DNA of 64,000 nucleotides from Massilia sp. WG5 (lineage in GTDB: Bacteria > Pseudomonadota > Gammaproteobacteria > Burkholderiales > Burkholderiaceae_D), in NCBI RefSeq assembly GCF_001412595.2, contig NZ_CP012640.2, positions 4,030,001-4,094,000 of the forward strand. Direction: 5' to 3'. This document shows, one piece after another, positions 8,080-16,117 of this stretch (within the stretch, counting starts at the first letter, position 1; every line of letters begins with the position of its first letter). A program made the translations under genes and the position numbers. The notes beneath the pieces are model-generated. The model had not been told where the DNA came from and made no database searches. It saw nothing but the letters and a program-made list of their open reading frames with translations.

Positions 8080-8520
8080 TTATTCCTGCACCCCCGGATC
8101 ATCCGGCGAATCGTTCTCCCAGTGCAAAATCAGCTCCTTCGGCGCCGTGCCCAGCTTGACGCTGCGCTTGAAGGTCTTGCCCTCGGCCGCAGCGCTGATC
8201 CGGTAGGTGCCCGGCGGCAGCTTGGCGAAGAACATCGGACCGGTGTCAGGCACGCTCAGCACATTGTTGCCCTTGGCGTCGGCGATGTCGAGCTGGACGT
8301 CGGAGCGGTAGGCGCCGGTCTGCCTGGTGGCGAAGGTCAATTGCAGGTTGTAGTCGGCGCGCAGGGCGCGCATGGCGTTCTGCTCGTCCTGGCCGACGCC
8401 GCCGTTGATGTAAGCGATGCCATTCTGTTCTTTCGGCTGCTGTGCGGCAAAGCCCGAGACCGGTATCAGGCAGGCAGCGAAAGCGAAGGCCAGGGCCGTG
8501 TTGGCAAGTGCGCGGTGCAT
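8080..8520 (-). CDS. Small exported protein with a carboxypeptidase-regulatory-like fold
   Basis: A 146-residue protein starting at the ATG at 8520, preceded by a strong AGGAGGAA. Residues 1-26 form a signal peptide (ALANTALAFAFAACLIPVSGFA). The C-terminal half reads like a small beta-sandwich of the carboxypeptidase regulatory type: SDVQLDIADAKGNNVLSV, MFFAKLPPGTYRISAAAEGKTFKRSVKL. Such domains usually bind or stabilise other envelope proteins. It converges with the DUF3108 pair (21-base gap) and diverges from the SMC operon. The long frame upstream of 8520 has no signal and is not used. Confidence 0.75.
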   Translation of the reverse strand: MHRALANTALAFAFAACLIPVSGFAAQQPKEQNGIAYINGGVGQDEQNAMRALRADYNLQLTFATRQTGAYRSDVQLDIADAKGNNVLSVPDTGPMFFAKLPPGTYRISAAAEGKTFKRSVKLGTAPKELILHWENDSPDDPGVQE

Positions 8521-8600
8521 GGCATTCCTCCTCTTTTGTGATGTAAATATCGCAAGATCAATTATCCAGCGGCGTATAAATAGGGGGCGCGCGACTGACG

Positions 8601-8629
8601 GATATTTGTGACTGGAAGTCATAAATATC
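8601..8629. promoter_or_regulatory. 29-base inverted repeat in the divergent region before the SMC operon
   Basis: Left arm GATATTTGTGACT (8601-8613) and right arm AGTCATAAATATC (8617-8629) pair at 12 of 13 positions around a GGA centre. It lies in the 284-base intergenic region between the small exported protein gene and the SMC operon, far from any coding end, so it is better explained as an operator or a structured leader than as a terminator. A -10-like TATACT lies 100 bases downstream (8731-8736). Confidence 0.45.
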
Positions 8630-8730
8630 CTGTGCTTTGCAAGTCAAGCCTTTGTTTCCTGTGCGTTGCTTATTAGCCAGATGTGAAGTCCCCGGTTTCC
8701 ATTCCTTATAAGTTGCCTAGTCTTAACTGA

Positions 8731-8736
8731 TATACT
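8731..8736 (+). promoter_or_regulatory. -10-like element before the SMC operon
   Basis: TATACT in the sequence CTGATATACTGACG, 69 bases before the kleisin-like gene start. No good -35 is visible at standard spacing; TTATAA at 8706-8711 is the nearest candidate at 19 bases. Confidence 0.3.
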
Positions 8737-8804
8737 GACGCCCCCGCGCCCGCCGCCACGACTGCAGCGCGTCATAAGCAATTTGGCAACTGGTAAGCCT
8801 TACG

Positions 8805-10190
8805 ATGATCGACAACTTGGCAGGCGCTGTCGCCGCCGACTCCCATTCCATAGCGCAGGACGAGCTGGCTCATGTTCTCGACCCCTTGCAGGCCCACTTC
8901 CATGAAGGAGTGGCGCCGGACGAGATCGAGCAGGTCTATCACCTCAAGCGTGCGCAGCCCATGCTGCAGGCGTTCACGGCGCTCTTCCACGGCTCGCAGG
9001 ACGGCGTCATCGTGCGCCTGCTGGTGCTGCGCGAACTGGCGGCCGACACCGACGACTCGGCCTTCTCGCGCGCCGACATCAACCAGAAGTTCGCCTACCT
9101 GATCCCGGAAAGCCTGGAGACGGTGCTGGGCCGCCTGCGTTCGCACGGCCTGCTGGCCTGGGACAACCCGGCGGCGGTGTACCGCATCACGCCGCTGGCG
9201 CGCAATGTGCTGGCCGCGCTCGACACCCTGCTGGCGCTCGGCCGTCCGGAAGAGGACGAGGCCGAGATGGGCTTCCTGCTGTCGCAGGTGGCCGGCGCCC
9301 AGGCGGTGGGCGGCGTGACCGTCGACCAGCTCAAGCACCTGCTGGGCCGCCTGCTCGAGCTGCACGAGGAGTTCCGCGACGCCATCGCCTCGGGTTCCGA
9401 ATTCCGCCTGCGCGCCTCGCAGGCCAAGTGGCACATGGCCTGCGACTGGGTCGAGAAGGGCTCGGCGATCCTGCGCGCGATCACGTCCAGCGATCAGGCC
9501 GACGCGGCCACGCACAAGGCGGCGCAGGCGATCGGCCGCGCCCAGTCCTCGCTGCTGAACATGCAGGGCATGTTCTCGCGCGCCCTGAACCAGATCGAGC
9601 GCCAGCGCGTGCACCTGGGCCAGTCGGGGCTCTCCACCACCGACATCAAGCGCTGGCTGCTGGCGCACGACGACCTGGCCAGCCTGGCCGAAGGCGCGAT
9701 CGAGCGCCCGGTGCTGCCGCTGTTTGTCACGCCGGCCGAGATGATCGACGTCGCCGAGACCGAGCTGATGGCGGAACGCGCCGTCAACGTCGCTCCGGGC
9801 GGCCTGCCGAGCGGCGAGGACGCCCCGCTGACCGTCAACGACAACCCGGCGATGCAGGCCGAGCTGGACGACTGGATCAAGCGCCTGGCGGACTTTGCCA
9901 ACCTGGACAACTTCCCCGTGATGGCCGAGGGCGCGCCGAAGAGCGTGCCGATCCAGGACTCGCTGCTGCCGGCCAGCTTCGCGGTGGCGTCCTACCGCGC
10001 CTCGCTGCTGCCGCTGCTGGGCGATCCCGCCGAGGCCAGCCTTCAGGGCCCGACCGCCGAACTGGCGCGCCTGCCGGTGCGCTTCAACTCCGAAGACGAA
10101 ATGGTTCCCCTGGACGACCCGCATGTGGCGGCGATGTCGCGCGCGACCCTTTCCCTGAATTTAGACCTGGACGGTAAAGAAGATGAATGA
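8805..10190 (+). CDS. Kleisin-like (MukF/MksF/JetA-type) subunit of an SMC complex
   Basis: A 461-residue acidic soluble protein encoded first in a three-gene SMC operon. Residues 85-140 look like a winged helix (SRADINQKFAYLIPESLETVLGRLRSHGLL then VYRITPLARNVL), as at the N-terminus of MukF-type kleisins. The middle is a long helical region (about 150-300, LLGRLLELHEEFRD... LLNMQGMFSRALNQIERQR), and the C-terminal 60 residues contain a second compact segment ending in acidic residues. It shows no enzyme motifs. Position, size and architecture fit the kleisin of MukBEF/MksBEF/Wadjet-like complexes. This is inferred from domain order and context, not from recognisable close homology. The start ATG has only a weak ribosome binding site. 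The 3' end overlaps the next gene by 8 bases. Confidence 0.65.
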   Translation: MIDNLAGAVAADSHSIAQDELAHVLDPLQAHFHEGVAPDEIEQVYHLKRAQPMLQAFTALFHGSQDGVIVRLLVLRELAADTDDSAFSRADINQKFAYLIPESLETVLGRLRSHGLLAWDNPAAVYRITPLARNVLAALDTLLALGRPEEDEAEMGFLLSQVAGAQAVGGVTVDQLKHLLGRLLELHEEFRDAIASGSEFRLRASQAKWHMACDWVEKGSAILRAITSSDQADAATHKAAQAIGRAQSSLLNMQGMFSRALNQIERQRVHLGQSGLSTTDIKRWLLAHDDLASLAEGAIERPVLPLFVTPAEMIDVAETELMAERAVNVAPGGLPSGEDAPLTVNDNPAMQAELDDWIKRLADFANLDNFPVMAEGAPKSVPIQDSLLPASFAVASYRASLLPLLGDPAEASLQGPTAELARLPVRFNSEDEMVPLDDPHVAAMSRATLSLNLDLDGKEDE

Positions 10191-10905
10191 CGACGCACAG
10201 ATCCTGATTGCGCGGCTGCTTACGCACCAGACCCTGCGCCGCGACGACAAGATGGTCAAGCGCGCGCTGTCCGACGACACCTTCCGCGCCGAGATCGACA
10301 AGCGCCTGCTGGAATCCGGCCTGAAGCTGATCGACAACGTGTATGCCGACCACGTCACGCTGGCCCTGCACCGCAACGTCGAGCCGAAGATCTTCGGCGC
10401 CAAGGACATCTGGCAGAACAATAACTTCGGCCTGACCCGCGACGGCGTGGCCCTGCTGGTGGTGCTGTGGGCGCAGATCATCCTGCCCAAGCGCCAGCGC
10501 CAGGAAACCCACCAGGCCATCGACGTCGACCAGTCGGACATGTTCGACAAGGACAACCCGATCCCGCGCGCCGAGGACACCTCGATCGGCATCTCCTACA
10601 CAGCGCTGCTGGCCGACTTCGGCGACAAGCTGGGCAAGAAGACCCGCATGGACATGAACCTCGGCCTGCTGTCGAAGCTCGGCTTCATCGAGCGCCGCGG
10701 CGACGTGGTCCTGGAAGGCCCGCTGCTCGACCTGCTGATGGACACCGACCTGCTGAAGGAGCGCATCATCAACGGCGCCCTGGCCGAGGTGTTCAAGCGC
10801 GCCCCGCTGACCACCATCCGCCGCGTGGCCAGCGAAGCGGCCAACGATGCGGGTTCGACCGAACCCGTATCGGCCGAGCCGGCCGTGACCGAACCCCAGG
10901 AGTAA
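10183..10905 (+). CDS. KITE-like (MukE/MksE/JetB-type) subunit of an SMC complex
   Basis: A 240-residue protein overlapping the kleisin-like gene by 8 bases. It appears to contain two winged-helix-like segments, about residues 15-105 (ALSDDTFRAEIDKRLLESGLKLIDN... LTRDGVALLVVLWAQIILP) and 125-210 (ISYTALLADFGDKLGKKTRMDMNLGLLSKLGFIERRGDVV), followed by an Ala/Glu/Pro-rich tail. Tandem winged helices are characteristic of KITE proteins such as MukE, MksE and JetB, which bridge kleisin and SMC heads. No catalytic motif is visible. Translational coupling to both neighbours supports a stoichiometric complex. Assignment is by architecture and order; no family name could be confirmed. Confidence 0.65.
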   Translation: MNDDAQILIARLLTHQTLRRDDKMVKRALSDDTFRAEIDKRLLESGLKLIDNVYADHVTLALHRNVEPKIFGAKDIWQNNNFGLTRDGVALLVVLWAQIILPKRQRQETHQAIDVDQSDMFDKDNPIPRAEDTSIGISYTALLADFGDKLGKKTRMDMNLGLLSKLGFIERRGDVVLEGPLLDLLMDTDLLKERIINGALAEVFKRAPLTTIRRVASEAANDAGSTEPVSAEPAVTEPQE

Positions 10906-10910
10906 AGCGC

Positions 10911-13739
10911 ATGTTCCACATCAAATCTCTCGAGCTGGTCCACTGGGACTACTGGCAGCGGATCAAGAACATCCCGCTCGACGCCAAGATCATCACCATC
11001 GCCGGCCAGAACGGCTCCGGCAAGACCACGCTGCTGGACGCGCTGCGCACCCTGTTCGGCCTGGACTGCTCGATGGGCCGCACGTATAAACACTATGCGC
11101 GCCACTCGGGCCAGCAGAGCGCCTGGATCCGCGCCGTGGTCGACAACAAGCCGTCCGGCCGCCAGCTCTCGAACCGTCCGTTCCGTCACAGCGGTTTCTT
11201 TTCCGACGACGAAGTCACCCTGTTCTGCCAGGTGCAGAAGAACGGCGGCGACTGGAAGCGCCAGTACCTGATGCGACCGGGGAATATCGAGATCGAGGAA
11301 GTCACGGAAGCCAGCGACTGGATGGGCGTGGAAAACTACCGCAAGCGCCTGGCCTCGGCCGGCCTGTCGCCGGCGATGTCGAAGGTGCTGGCGCTGGAGC
11401 AGGGCGAGACCGACAAACTGTGCGAATACTCGCCGCGCCAGCTGCTGGACCTGGTGTTCCAGGTGTTCGGCGACAAGGAAGTGCTGGACGCCTACGACGA
11501 AGCCAAGCGCCACCAGCGCGACACCGAGACGGAGCTGAAGCGCTTCGAGGCCGAACTCGAAACCTCGCGCATCAACCTGGAAGGCCTGCGCCTGCGCGTC
11601 GCCAACTACCACCAGTGGGAAGACCTGAACAAGGAGCGCCAGGCCCTGGTCGAAGAGGCGCTGCCCAGCCTCGAATACCACGAGGCGCGCGAAAAGGCGG
11701 CCCAGGCCAGCCGTGCGCTGCGCGAGGCGAAGAAGCCCCTGATGCAGGCCGACAGCCAGCTGGCCGAGAAGCGCCACGCGCTGGCGGCCCAGCAGCGCGC
11801 GCTGACCGAGGCCCAGCAGCAGGAAGTCCAGCTGGAGCAGGAAGCGAACACGCTGGCCGCCCGCCTCACCGACATCAACCGCAAGCTCAAGCCGCTGGAA
11901 AGCCTGCTCGAGCAGAAGGAACGCCTGCAGAAGCTGGCCGCGGATTCCGGCGCCGACATCGCCGAGGTGCAAAGCCAACTCGAAACGAAAGAGGCGCAGC
12001 TCGCCAAGAAGAAGACCGAGCGCGACAACCTGGCGGCAAGGATCGCCGGCGAGCTGTCGACCATCTCGGCCCTGCAGGGCAAGAGCTCGATGCCGGAACC
12101 GGAAGCGCAGCGCCAGATGCGCCGCGCGCTGAACGAGGCGAACATCCCGCACGCGATGCTGTCGGATATCGTCGAGGTGACCGACCCGAAATGGCAGGGC
12201 GCCGTCGAGGGCGTGCTGGGCGGCTATGCCTCGGTGGTGCTGCTGGAGAGCGCCAAGGACGCGCCGGCGGCCTATAAACTGGCCGAGAAGGAGCGCTACC
12301 GCCACTTCATCGTGCCCGACTGCGTCAGCGCGCCGGTGGTCAAGGACGATACCCTGCTGTCGGTAGTGCGTTTCAGCTCGAAGGCGCCGTCCTGGCTGAT
12401 CGACCAGCTCGAACGCATCGAGCGCGTCGAATCGGTCGATGCCGGCTTCAAGAGCGATGCCGACGAGTGGATCACGCCGGACGCGTATCACCGCGAACGT
12501 CGCGGCGGGCGCTCGCTGTTCGTCGAGCCCTCGCGCTACCGCTTCGGCGCGGCCGGCAAGACCCAGCGCCTGGAAGCGATCCAGAAAGCGCTGCCGGCGC
12601 TGGAAGCCCAGGAAGACACGCTGACGCTCGCGATCAGCAAGCTGGCGACCGAAGTGTCGGCCCTGCGCGTGCGCATCGCCGGCGTCGACGCGGTCAAGGA
12701 ACTGAGCGCGCGCCAGGCCGAGTTCGAGGAAGCCACGCGCGCCATCGAGCCGCTCAAGACCGAGCGCCTGGAAGTCGGCGCGCGCCTGGGCGAGCTGCAG
12801 GTGCTGACCAAGAACGCAACCGTCACCCGCACCCGCGCCGACACCGTGTGGCAGAACGCCCGCATGGCCCTGTCGGAAGCGGAAGCCGGCATGCGCCTGA
12901 ACCACCGCCGCCAGATCGAGCAGCGCAGCGAGCATGCGCGCGCGCTGCTGGAGCTGCGCCGCAACTGGCGGCATGTGCCGAAGGCCTGGCGCCAGCCGGA
13001 GCGCCGCGCCGCCCTGGTGGCCGCGCACCAGAACACCCACCAGGTCAAGCTGCGCGTGGGCTCGCTCGACAGCTCGCTGGCGCGCAGCGACTGGGAACAC
13101 GACCCGACCGTGATCGACCAGTACGCACGCCTGAACGACCAGCTCTCGAACCGCCAGAACGAGACCGAGGAGCGACGCTACCAGAACAACCGCGCGATCG
13201 AGGCCACCGACAACGCGCGCGGCGCCTATATCGAGCGCCTGCGCTACACGATCAAGACCTACTCGAAGAACATCAGGGAACTGGGCGAGCTGGCCAACAT
13301 CGAAGTCACGGTCGACCCGGTGCGCCTGGAGAACGACGACCTGCAGCTGGCCCAGGCCGGCCTGCACGTGCGCTTCAAGTTCGACGGCAAGGGCCAGATC
13401 GGCATGAACGACGGCGAAGCCTCGGGCGGCCAGCAGGTGATGAAGTCGCTGGTTCTTCTCATCGGCCTGCTGAAATCGGAAGAGGGCTCGGGCGGCTTCG
13501 TGTTCATCGACGAACCCTTCGCCCACCTGGACATCCGCAACATCCAGCTGGTCGGCGAGTTCCTGAAGAACACCGACGCCCAGTACCTGATGACGACGCC
13601 GCTGACCCACAACACGGACGTCTACGACCCGTCCGACCTGACCCTCATCACCAGCAAGAAGAAGAAGGACGTGCAGTGGGCGCAGCCGATCTTCGTGCTG
13701 CAGAGAAGGCAGGCGGGGAGCGAGGCGAAGGCGGCGTAA
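10911..13739 (+). CDS. SMC-type ABC ATPase (MksB/JetC-like)
   Basis: A 942-residue SMC-like ATPase. Walker A is GQNGSGKTT at residues 32-40. A Q-loop-like QGETDKLCEYSPRQLLDLVFQVFG follows around residue 165. Two long coiled-coil arms (about 195-385 and 565-800, rich in Glu/Lys/Gln/Arg heptads) flank a globular hinge at about 394-560 (IPHAMLSDIVEV, DPKWQGAVEGVLGGYASVV). The C-terminal head has an ABC signature ASGGQQ (837-842) instead of LSGGQ, and Walker B FVFIDEPFAHLD with D867 and E868. It is shorter than MukB (about 1,480) and typical JetC (about 1,100). The real start is the ATG at 10911, 5 bases after the KITE-like gene, and the upstream extension of the frame is ignored. A strong terminator follows, and no nuclease gene accompanies the operon. 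Confidence 0.85.
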   Translation: MFHIKSLELVHWDYWQRIKNIPLDAKIITIAGQNGSGKTTLLDALRTLFGLDCSMGRTYKHYARHSGQQSAWIRAVVDNKPSGRQLSNRPFRHSGFFSDDEVTLFCQVQKNGGDWKRQYLMRPGNIEIEEVTEASDWMGVENYRKRLASAGLSPAMSKVLALEQGETDKLCEYSPRQLLDLVFQVFGDKEVLDAYDEAKRHQRDTETELKRFEAELETSRINLEGLRLRVANYHQWEDLNKERQALVEEALPSLEYHEAREKAAQASRALREAKKPLMQADSQLAEKRHALAAQQRALTEAQQQEVQLEQEANTLAARLTDINRKLKPLESLLEQKERLQKLAADSGADIAEVQSQLETKEAQLAKKKTERDNLAARIAGELSTISALQGKSSMPEPEAQRQMRRALNEANIPHAMLSDIVEVTDPKWQGAVEGVLGGYASVVLLESAKDAPAAYKLAEKERYRHFIVPDCVSAPVVKDDTLLSVVRFSSKAPSWLIDQLERIERVESVDAGFKSDADEWITPDAYHRERRGGRSLFVEPSRYRFGAAGKTQRLEAIQKALPALEAQEDTLTLAISKLATEVSALRVRIAGVDAVKELSARQAEFEEATRAIEPLKTERLEVGARLGELQVLTKNATVTRTRADTVWQNARMALSEAEAGMRLNHRRQIEQRSEHARALLELRRNWRHVPKAWRQPERRAALVAAHQNTHQVKLRVGSLDSSLARSDWEHDPTVIDQYARLNDQLSNRQNETEERRYQNNRAIEATDNARGAYIERLRYTIKTYSKNIRELGELANIEVTVDPVRLENDDLQLAQAGLHVRFKFDGKGQIGMNDGEASGGQQVMKSLVLLIGLLKSEEGSGGFVFIDEPFAHLDIRNIQLVGEFLKNTDAQYLMTTPLTHNTDVYDPSDLTLITSKKKKDVQWAQPIFVLQRRQAGSEAKAA

Positions 13740-13755
13740 GCTGCGCAGCTCGTGA

Positions 13756-13795
13756 TGAAAACGGCCGGCGATCCTGTGGACGCCGGCCGTTTTCA
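13756..13795. terminator. Strong bidirectional terminator after the SMC operon
   Basis: Arms 13756-13770 and 13781-13795 are perfectly complementary over 15 bases (core ACGGCCGGCG / CGCCGGCCGT) with a 10-base loop. AAAA precedes and TTTT follows the GC core, so it can act as an intrinsic terminator in both directions. The stop codon of the convergent DUF535 gene (13793-13795) lies inside the stem. Confidence 0.9.
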
Positions 13796-14719
13796 TTGGC
13801 GGTGCCGGGCCAGCGCCAGCCGCGCCGCCTCGCCGATCGCCTGCCAGTGCCGGCGCCGCAGCGCCGCCCGCTTGCGGTGCTTGGACGGCATCTCCGACAG
13901 CGGCTTGAGGTAGAAGGGCAGTGCGATCCTCCAGCAGCAAGCCGCGGTGGGCACGCCGCCGAGGGTCGCCCAGAAGCCGTCGTAGGCGTTCGTGAAATGC
14001 CGCGCGTCGGCCGGGGTCCAGGCGCTCTGCCAGGCCGACTTGACGGCCATGACCTCGCTGAAGCCCAGCGCCTGCGCGATGCCCTGTAGGGCGGCGAAGC
14101 AGAAGAAGCTGGACGAATTGTTCGGGAACGCCTGCTCGAAGGCGGCGAAGGCATTCGCGGCGTCGGCGCGGCGTCCCTGGTTGCAGGCGATGAAGGGGAC
14201 GACCGGCGCCGCGCACCCGGCGAAGGCGCCGTCGGCCCAGCTGAAGGACAGGCGGTGCAGAACCACGCCGGCGGCGCCGCCGGCGGGCGCGGTGGCGCGC
14301 ATCGCGATCGTCAGGTCGCCCTCCGCGCTCAGGCGCGAAGCCATCTCCAGGCGGATCTCGAAGCGCCAGCCGTCGTCCGCATGTTCGTGCCGCCACAGCG
14401 CCAGGCCGCCGTCGCGGTAGACCGCCCGCTTGTAGGCGGCATCGAAGGCGGCTTCCTCGAAGCGGTAGTGGGCCAGTACGCAGCGCACCCGCTGGCGCAG
14501 CGACATGCCTTTCGCCAGGTAGTGGCGGTGGCTTAGATGGTGGAAGACGTCGTCGTGCGCCAGCGCCACGTAGCCGCGGTGGATGTCCAGCGCCAGCAGC
14601 TCCAGGTGCGCGCGCCAGAACAGCAGCACGCGCAGGCTGCGCGCGATGCAGGCCAGCCAGGAGGGAAGGGGATAGTGACGGCGCGCCAGCCAGTGCCTGG
14701 CCAGGAGAGAAAAGACCAT
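13793..14719 (-). CDS. VirK/YbjX (DUF535) family protein
   Basis: A 308-residue protein. The central part carries the DUF535 pattern: MSLRQRVRCVLAHYRFEEAAF, GWRFEIRLEMASRLSAEGDLTIAM, VLHRLSFSWADG, FIACNQGRRADAANAFAAF, LGFSEVMAVKSAWQSAW. Homologues include Shigella VirK and E. coli YbjX, linked to virulence or stress phenotypes but without a defined activity. The N-terminus has a hydrophobic/basic stretch (about residues 20-45) but no clear signal peptide. It is transcribed toward the SMC operon and ends in the shared terminator. Downstream relative to its own strand there is no co-transcribed gene. Confidence 0.75.
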   Translation of the reverse strand: MVFSLLARHWLARRHYPLPSWLACIARSLRVLLFWRAHLELLALDIHRGYVALAHDDVFHHLSHRHYLAKGMSLRQRVRCVLAHYRFEEAAFDAAYKRAVYRDGGLALWRHEHADDGWRFEIRLEMASRLSAEGDLTIAMRATAPAGGAAGVVLHRLSFSWADGAFAGCAAPVVPFIACNQGRRADAANAFAAFEQAFPNNSSSFFCFAALQGIAQALGFSEVMAVKSAWQSAWTPADARHFTNAYDGFWATLGGVPTAACCWRIALPFYLKPLSEMPSKHRKRAALRRRHWQAIGEAARLALARHRQ

Positions 14720-14811
14720 CGGGGCTCCGGAGAATTGCGTATTGACGAAATTCTCTGTGGACCCCGAGCCGGCGTATTGGAGTGGAACAAGTCCCTCTGT
14801 AAAAGCCTGGC

Positions 14812-15318
14812 CTAGCCCTGTTGTTTGCGCAGGCGCTGGCGCCAGCGCATCAGGCTGGCCGAGAAGGTGGCGAAATAGGCGGCGGTCAGGCCCAGGCAGA
14901 AGATCGTCGCCGGGCTGTCGGAAAAGCGCGGGTTCGGCTGGCTGCTGCCCTGGTTCATGTAGATCTCGATGCCCAGGTAGATCACGCGCGCCACCAGCAG
15001 CATCGCCACCAGGATTCCCATGCGCATGGGCGGGGTGAAGAAATAGCCTTCGCTGGTCTCTTCGAAGCGGGTGCGGCGCAGGCCGTAGACGCCGAGGCCG
15101 ATGCCGGCGATCGCGCCCAGCGCCAGCGCCGCCAGCGAAAACGGCTGCTCGCCCAGTTCGGCGCCGGGCACCAGCAGCATGCCGCCGAATACCAGCAGGC
15201 CGGTGTAATGGCGCGACATGATCGAGCGCTGGCGCGCCATCTGGGTCTTCAGGCGCTGGTAGATGCGCCAGACCAGTACGGGAACAAGGGCGATGAGGGC
15301 AAGTGTGGTAAGGCTCAT
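14812..15318 (-). CDS. DUF1453 (CcdC-like) membrane protein, downstream copy
   Basis: A 168-residue protein with four predicted hydrophobic helices. It has the pattern of the DUF1453/CcdC group: a short first helix followed by VWRIYQRLKTQMARQRS, TRFEETSEGYFFTPPMRMGILVAMLL in the third quarter and a terminal helix ending in basic residues (WRQRLRKQQG). Its ATG overlaps the stop of the upstream paralogue (ATGA at 15315-15318). The two share the order of helices and the TRFE/TKFE...YFTP motif, so they are tandem duplicates and may form a heterodimer in the membrane. The function is unknown. Confidence 0.75.
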   Translation of the reverse strand: MSLTTLALIALVPVLVWRIYQRLKTQMARQRSIMSRHYTGLLVFGGMLLVPGAELGEQPFSLAALALGAIAGIGLGVYGLRRTRFEETSEGYFFTPPMRMGILVAMLLVARVIYLGIEIYMNQGSSQPNPRFSDSPATIFCLGLTAAYFATFSASLMRWRQRLRKQQG

Positions 15319-15833
15319 TGGGTCAGTGCGGGTGCGGCGGCGGGGGCGGTGCGCCTGCGCCAGGCAAGCAGGCCGGCCGCGAAAGTCATGTAGTAACCGG
15401 CGAGGATGCCGAAGATGAACAGGGTCAGCGGGCTGGACACGAACTCATGGTGCGCGAACGAGCCCAGCGCATAGTATTCGTAGGCGCGGTAGCCCATGCG
15501 GCCGAGGAACAGCAGGGCGACCAGCATGCCGATCGGCGCGTGCGGGGTAAAGTAATACTCGTCGCCGACCTGCTCGAATTTCGTGCGGCCGGTGGCGATC
15601 CGCGCCAGGACCAGGCCCAGCGGCAAGCCGGCGCCGAGGGCGGCCAGGGCCATCGGCCCGGTCTTCAGGCTCACGCCCGCCAGCACCAGGACCAGCAGCG
15701 GGAAGAAGACCAGGGTAGTGCGGTGGCGCCACACCTTCGAGCGCTGGCGTGTCGTCAGGCGCTTGATGCGGCTGTATACGCGCCACAGGACCAGCGGAAC
15801 GAGGACGGCGGCAACGACGGGAGTGGGCAACAT
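15315..15833 (-). CDS. DUF1453 (CcdC-like) membrane protein, upstream copy
   Basis: A 172-residue integral membrane protein with the same layout as the gene it overlaps: LVLWRVYSRIKRLTTRQRS after the first helix, GRTKFEQVGDEYYFTPHAPIGMLVALLFLGRMGYR, and a final helix with a basic Ala-rich tail. The TFE/YFTP block matches DUF1453 proteins known from Xanthomonadaceae and Burkholderiales. It is first in a two-gene operon and diverges from a 56-codon Pro-rich gene with about 100 bases between starts. Confidence 0.75.
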   Translation of the reverse strand: MLPTPVVAAVLVPLVLWRVYSRIKRLTTRQRSKVWRHRTTLVFFPLLVLVLAGVSLKTGPMALAALGAGLPLGLVLARIATGRTKFEQVGDEYYFTPHAPIGMLVALLFLGRMGYRAYEYYALGSFAHHEFVSSPLTLFIFGILAGYYMTFAAGLLAWRRRTAPAAAPALTQ

Positions 15834-15934
15834 GACGATTTCCTTGGTGTCGAATCCGCCATTGTAATCCAGCCGGGCGTCGGCAAACTGACCCGCGTGT
15901 TAATGTTTTGACTCCGTAAGCAGGAGAAACCGCC

Positions 15935-16105
15935 ATGATGCCAGCCCCGATCTACGCCCACCGCGCTCCCGACCCAGCGCCCATCGAAGAGCCGCCCAGG
16001 GATCCGTTCGAGACCCCCGACCCGCACCAGCCGCCGATCCGCACGCCGATGAACGACGAGCCGGATACCGATCCGAACCCGAGTATTGCGCGCACGCTGC
16101 ACTGA
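15935..16105 (+). CDS. 56-residue proline-rich small protein
   Basis: An ATG at 15935 preceded by CAGGAG (15921-15926) opens a 56-residue frame ending in TGA. The product is about one-quarter proline with many Asp/Glu (MMPAPIYAHRAPDPAPIEE, ...PPIRTPMNDEPDTDPNP). It has no signal peptide or membrane helix and is probably disordered. A hairpin follows 13 bases after the stop. A good ribosome binding site, an isolated divergent position and a terminator-like element after it support a real gene. I cannot assign a function. Confidence 0.6.
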   Translation: MMPAPIYAHRAPDPAPIEEPPRDPFETPDPHQPPIRTPMNDEPDTDPNPSIARTLH

Positions 16106-16117
16106 TCTGTCTTAGCG

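Noticed and set aside
8805..13739. Calling the operon a Wadjet plasmid-defence system
   Set aside because: No JetD/MksG topoisomerase-VI-like nuclease gene is present next to it, and the first two proteins do not show clear Jet signatures by eye. Only a related SMC complex is claimed.
10596..14396. 1,266-codon open frame on the - strand across the SMC gene
   Set aside because: Antisense of the SMC gene and of the terminator; composition is typical of a shadow frame and it lacks a start context.
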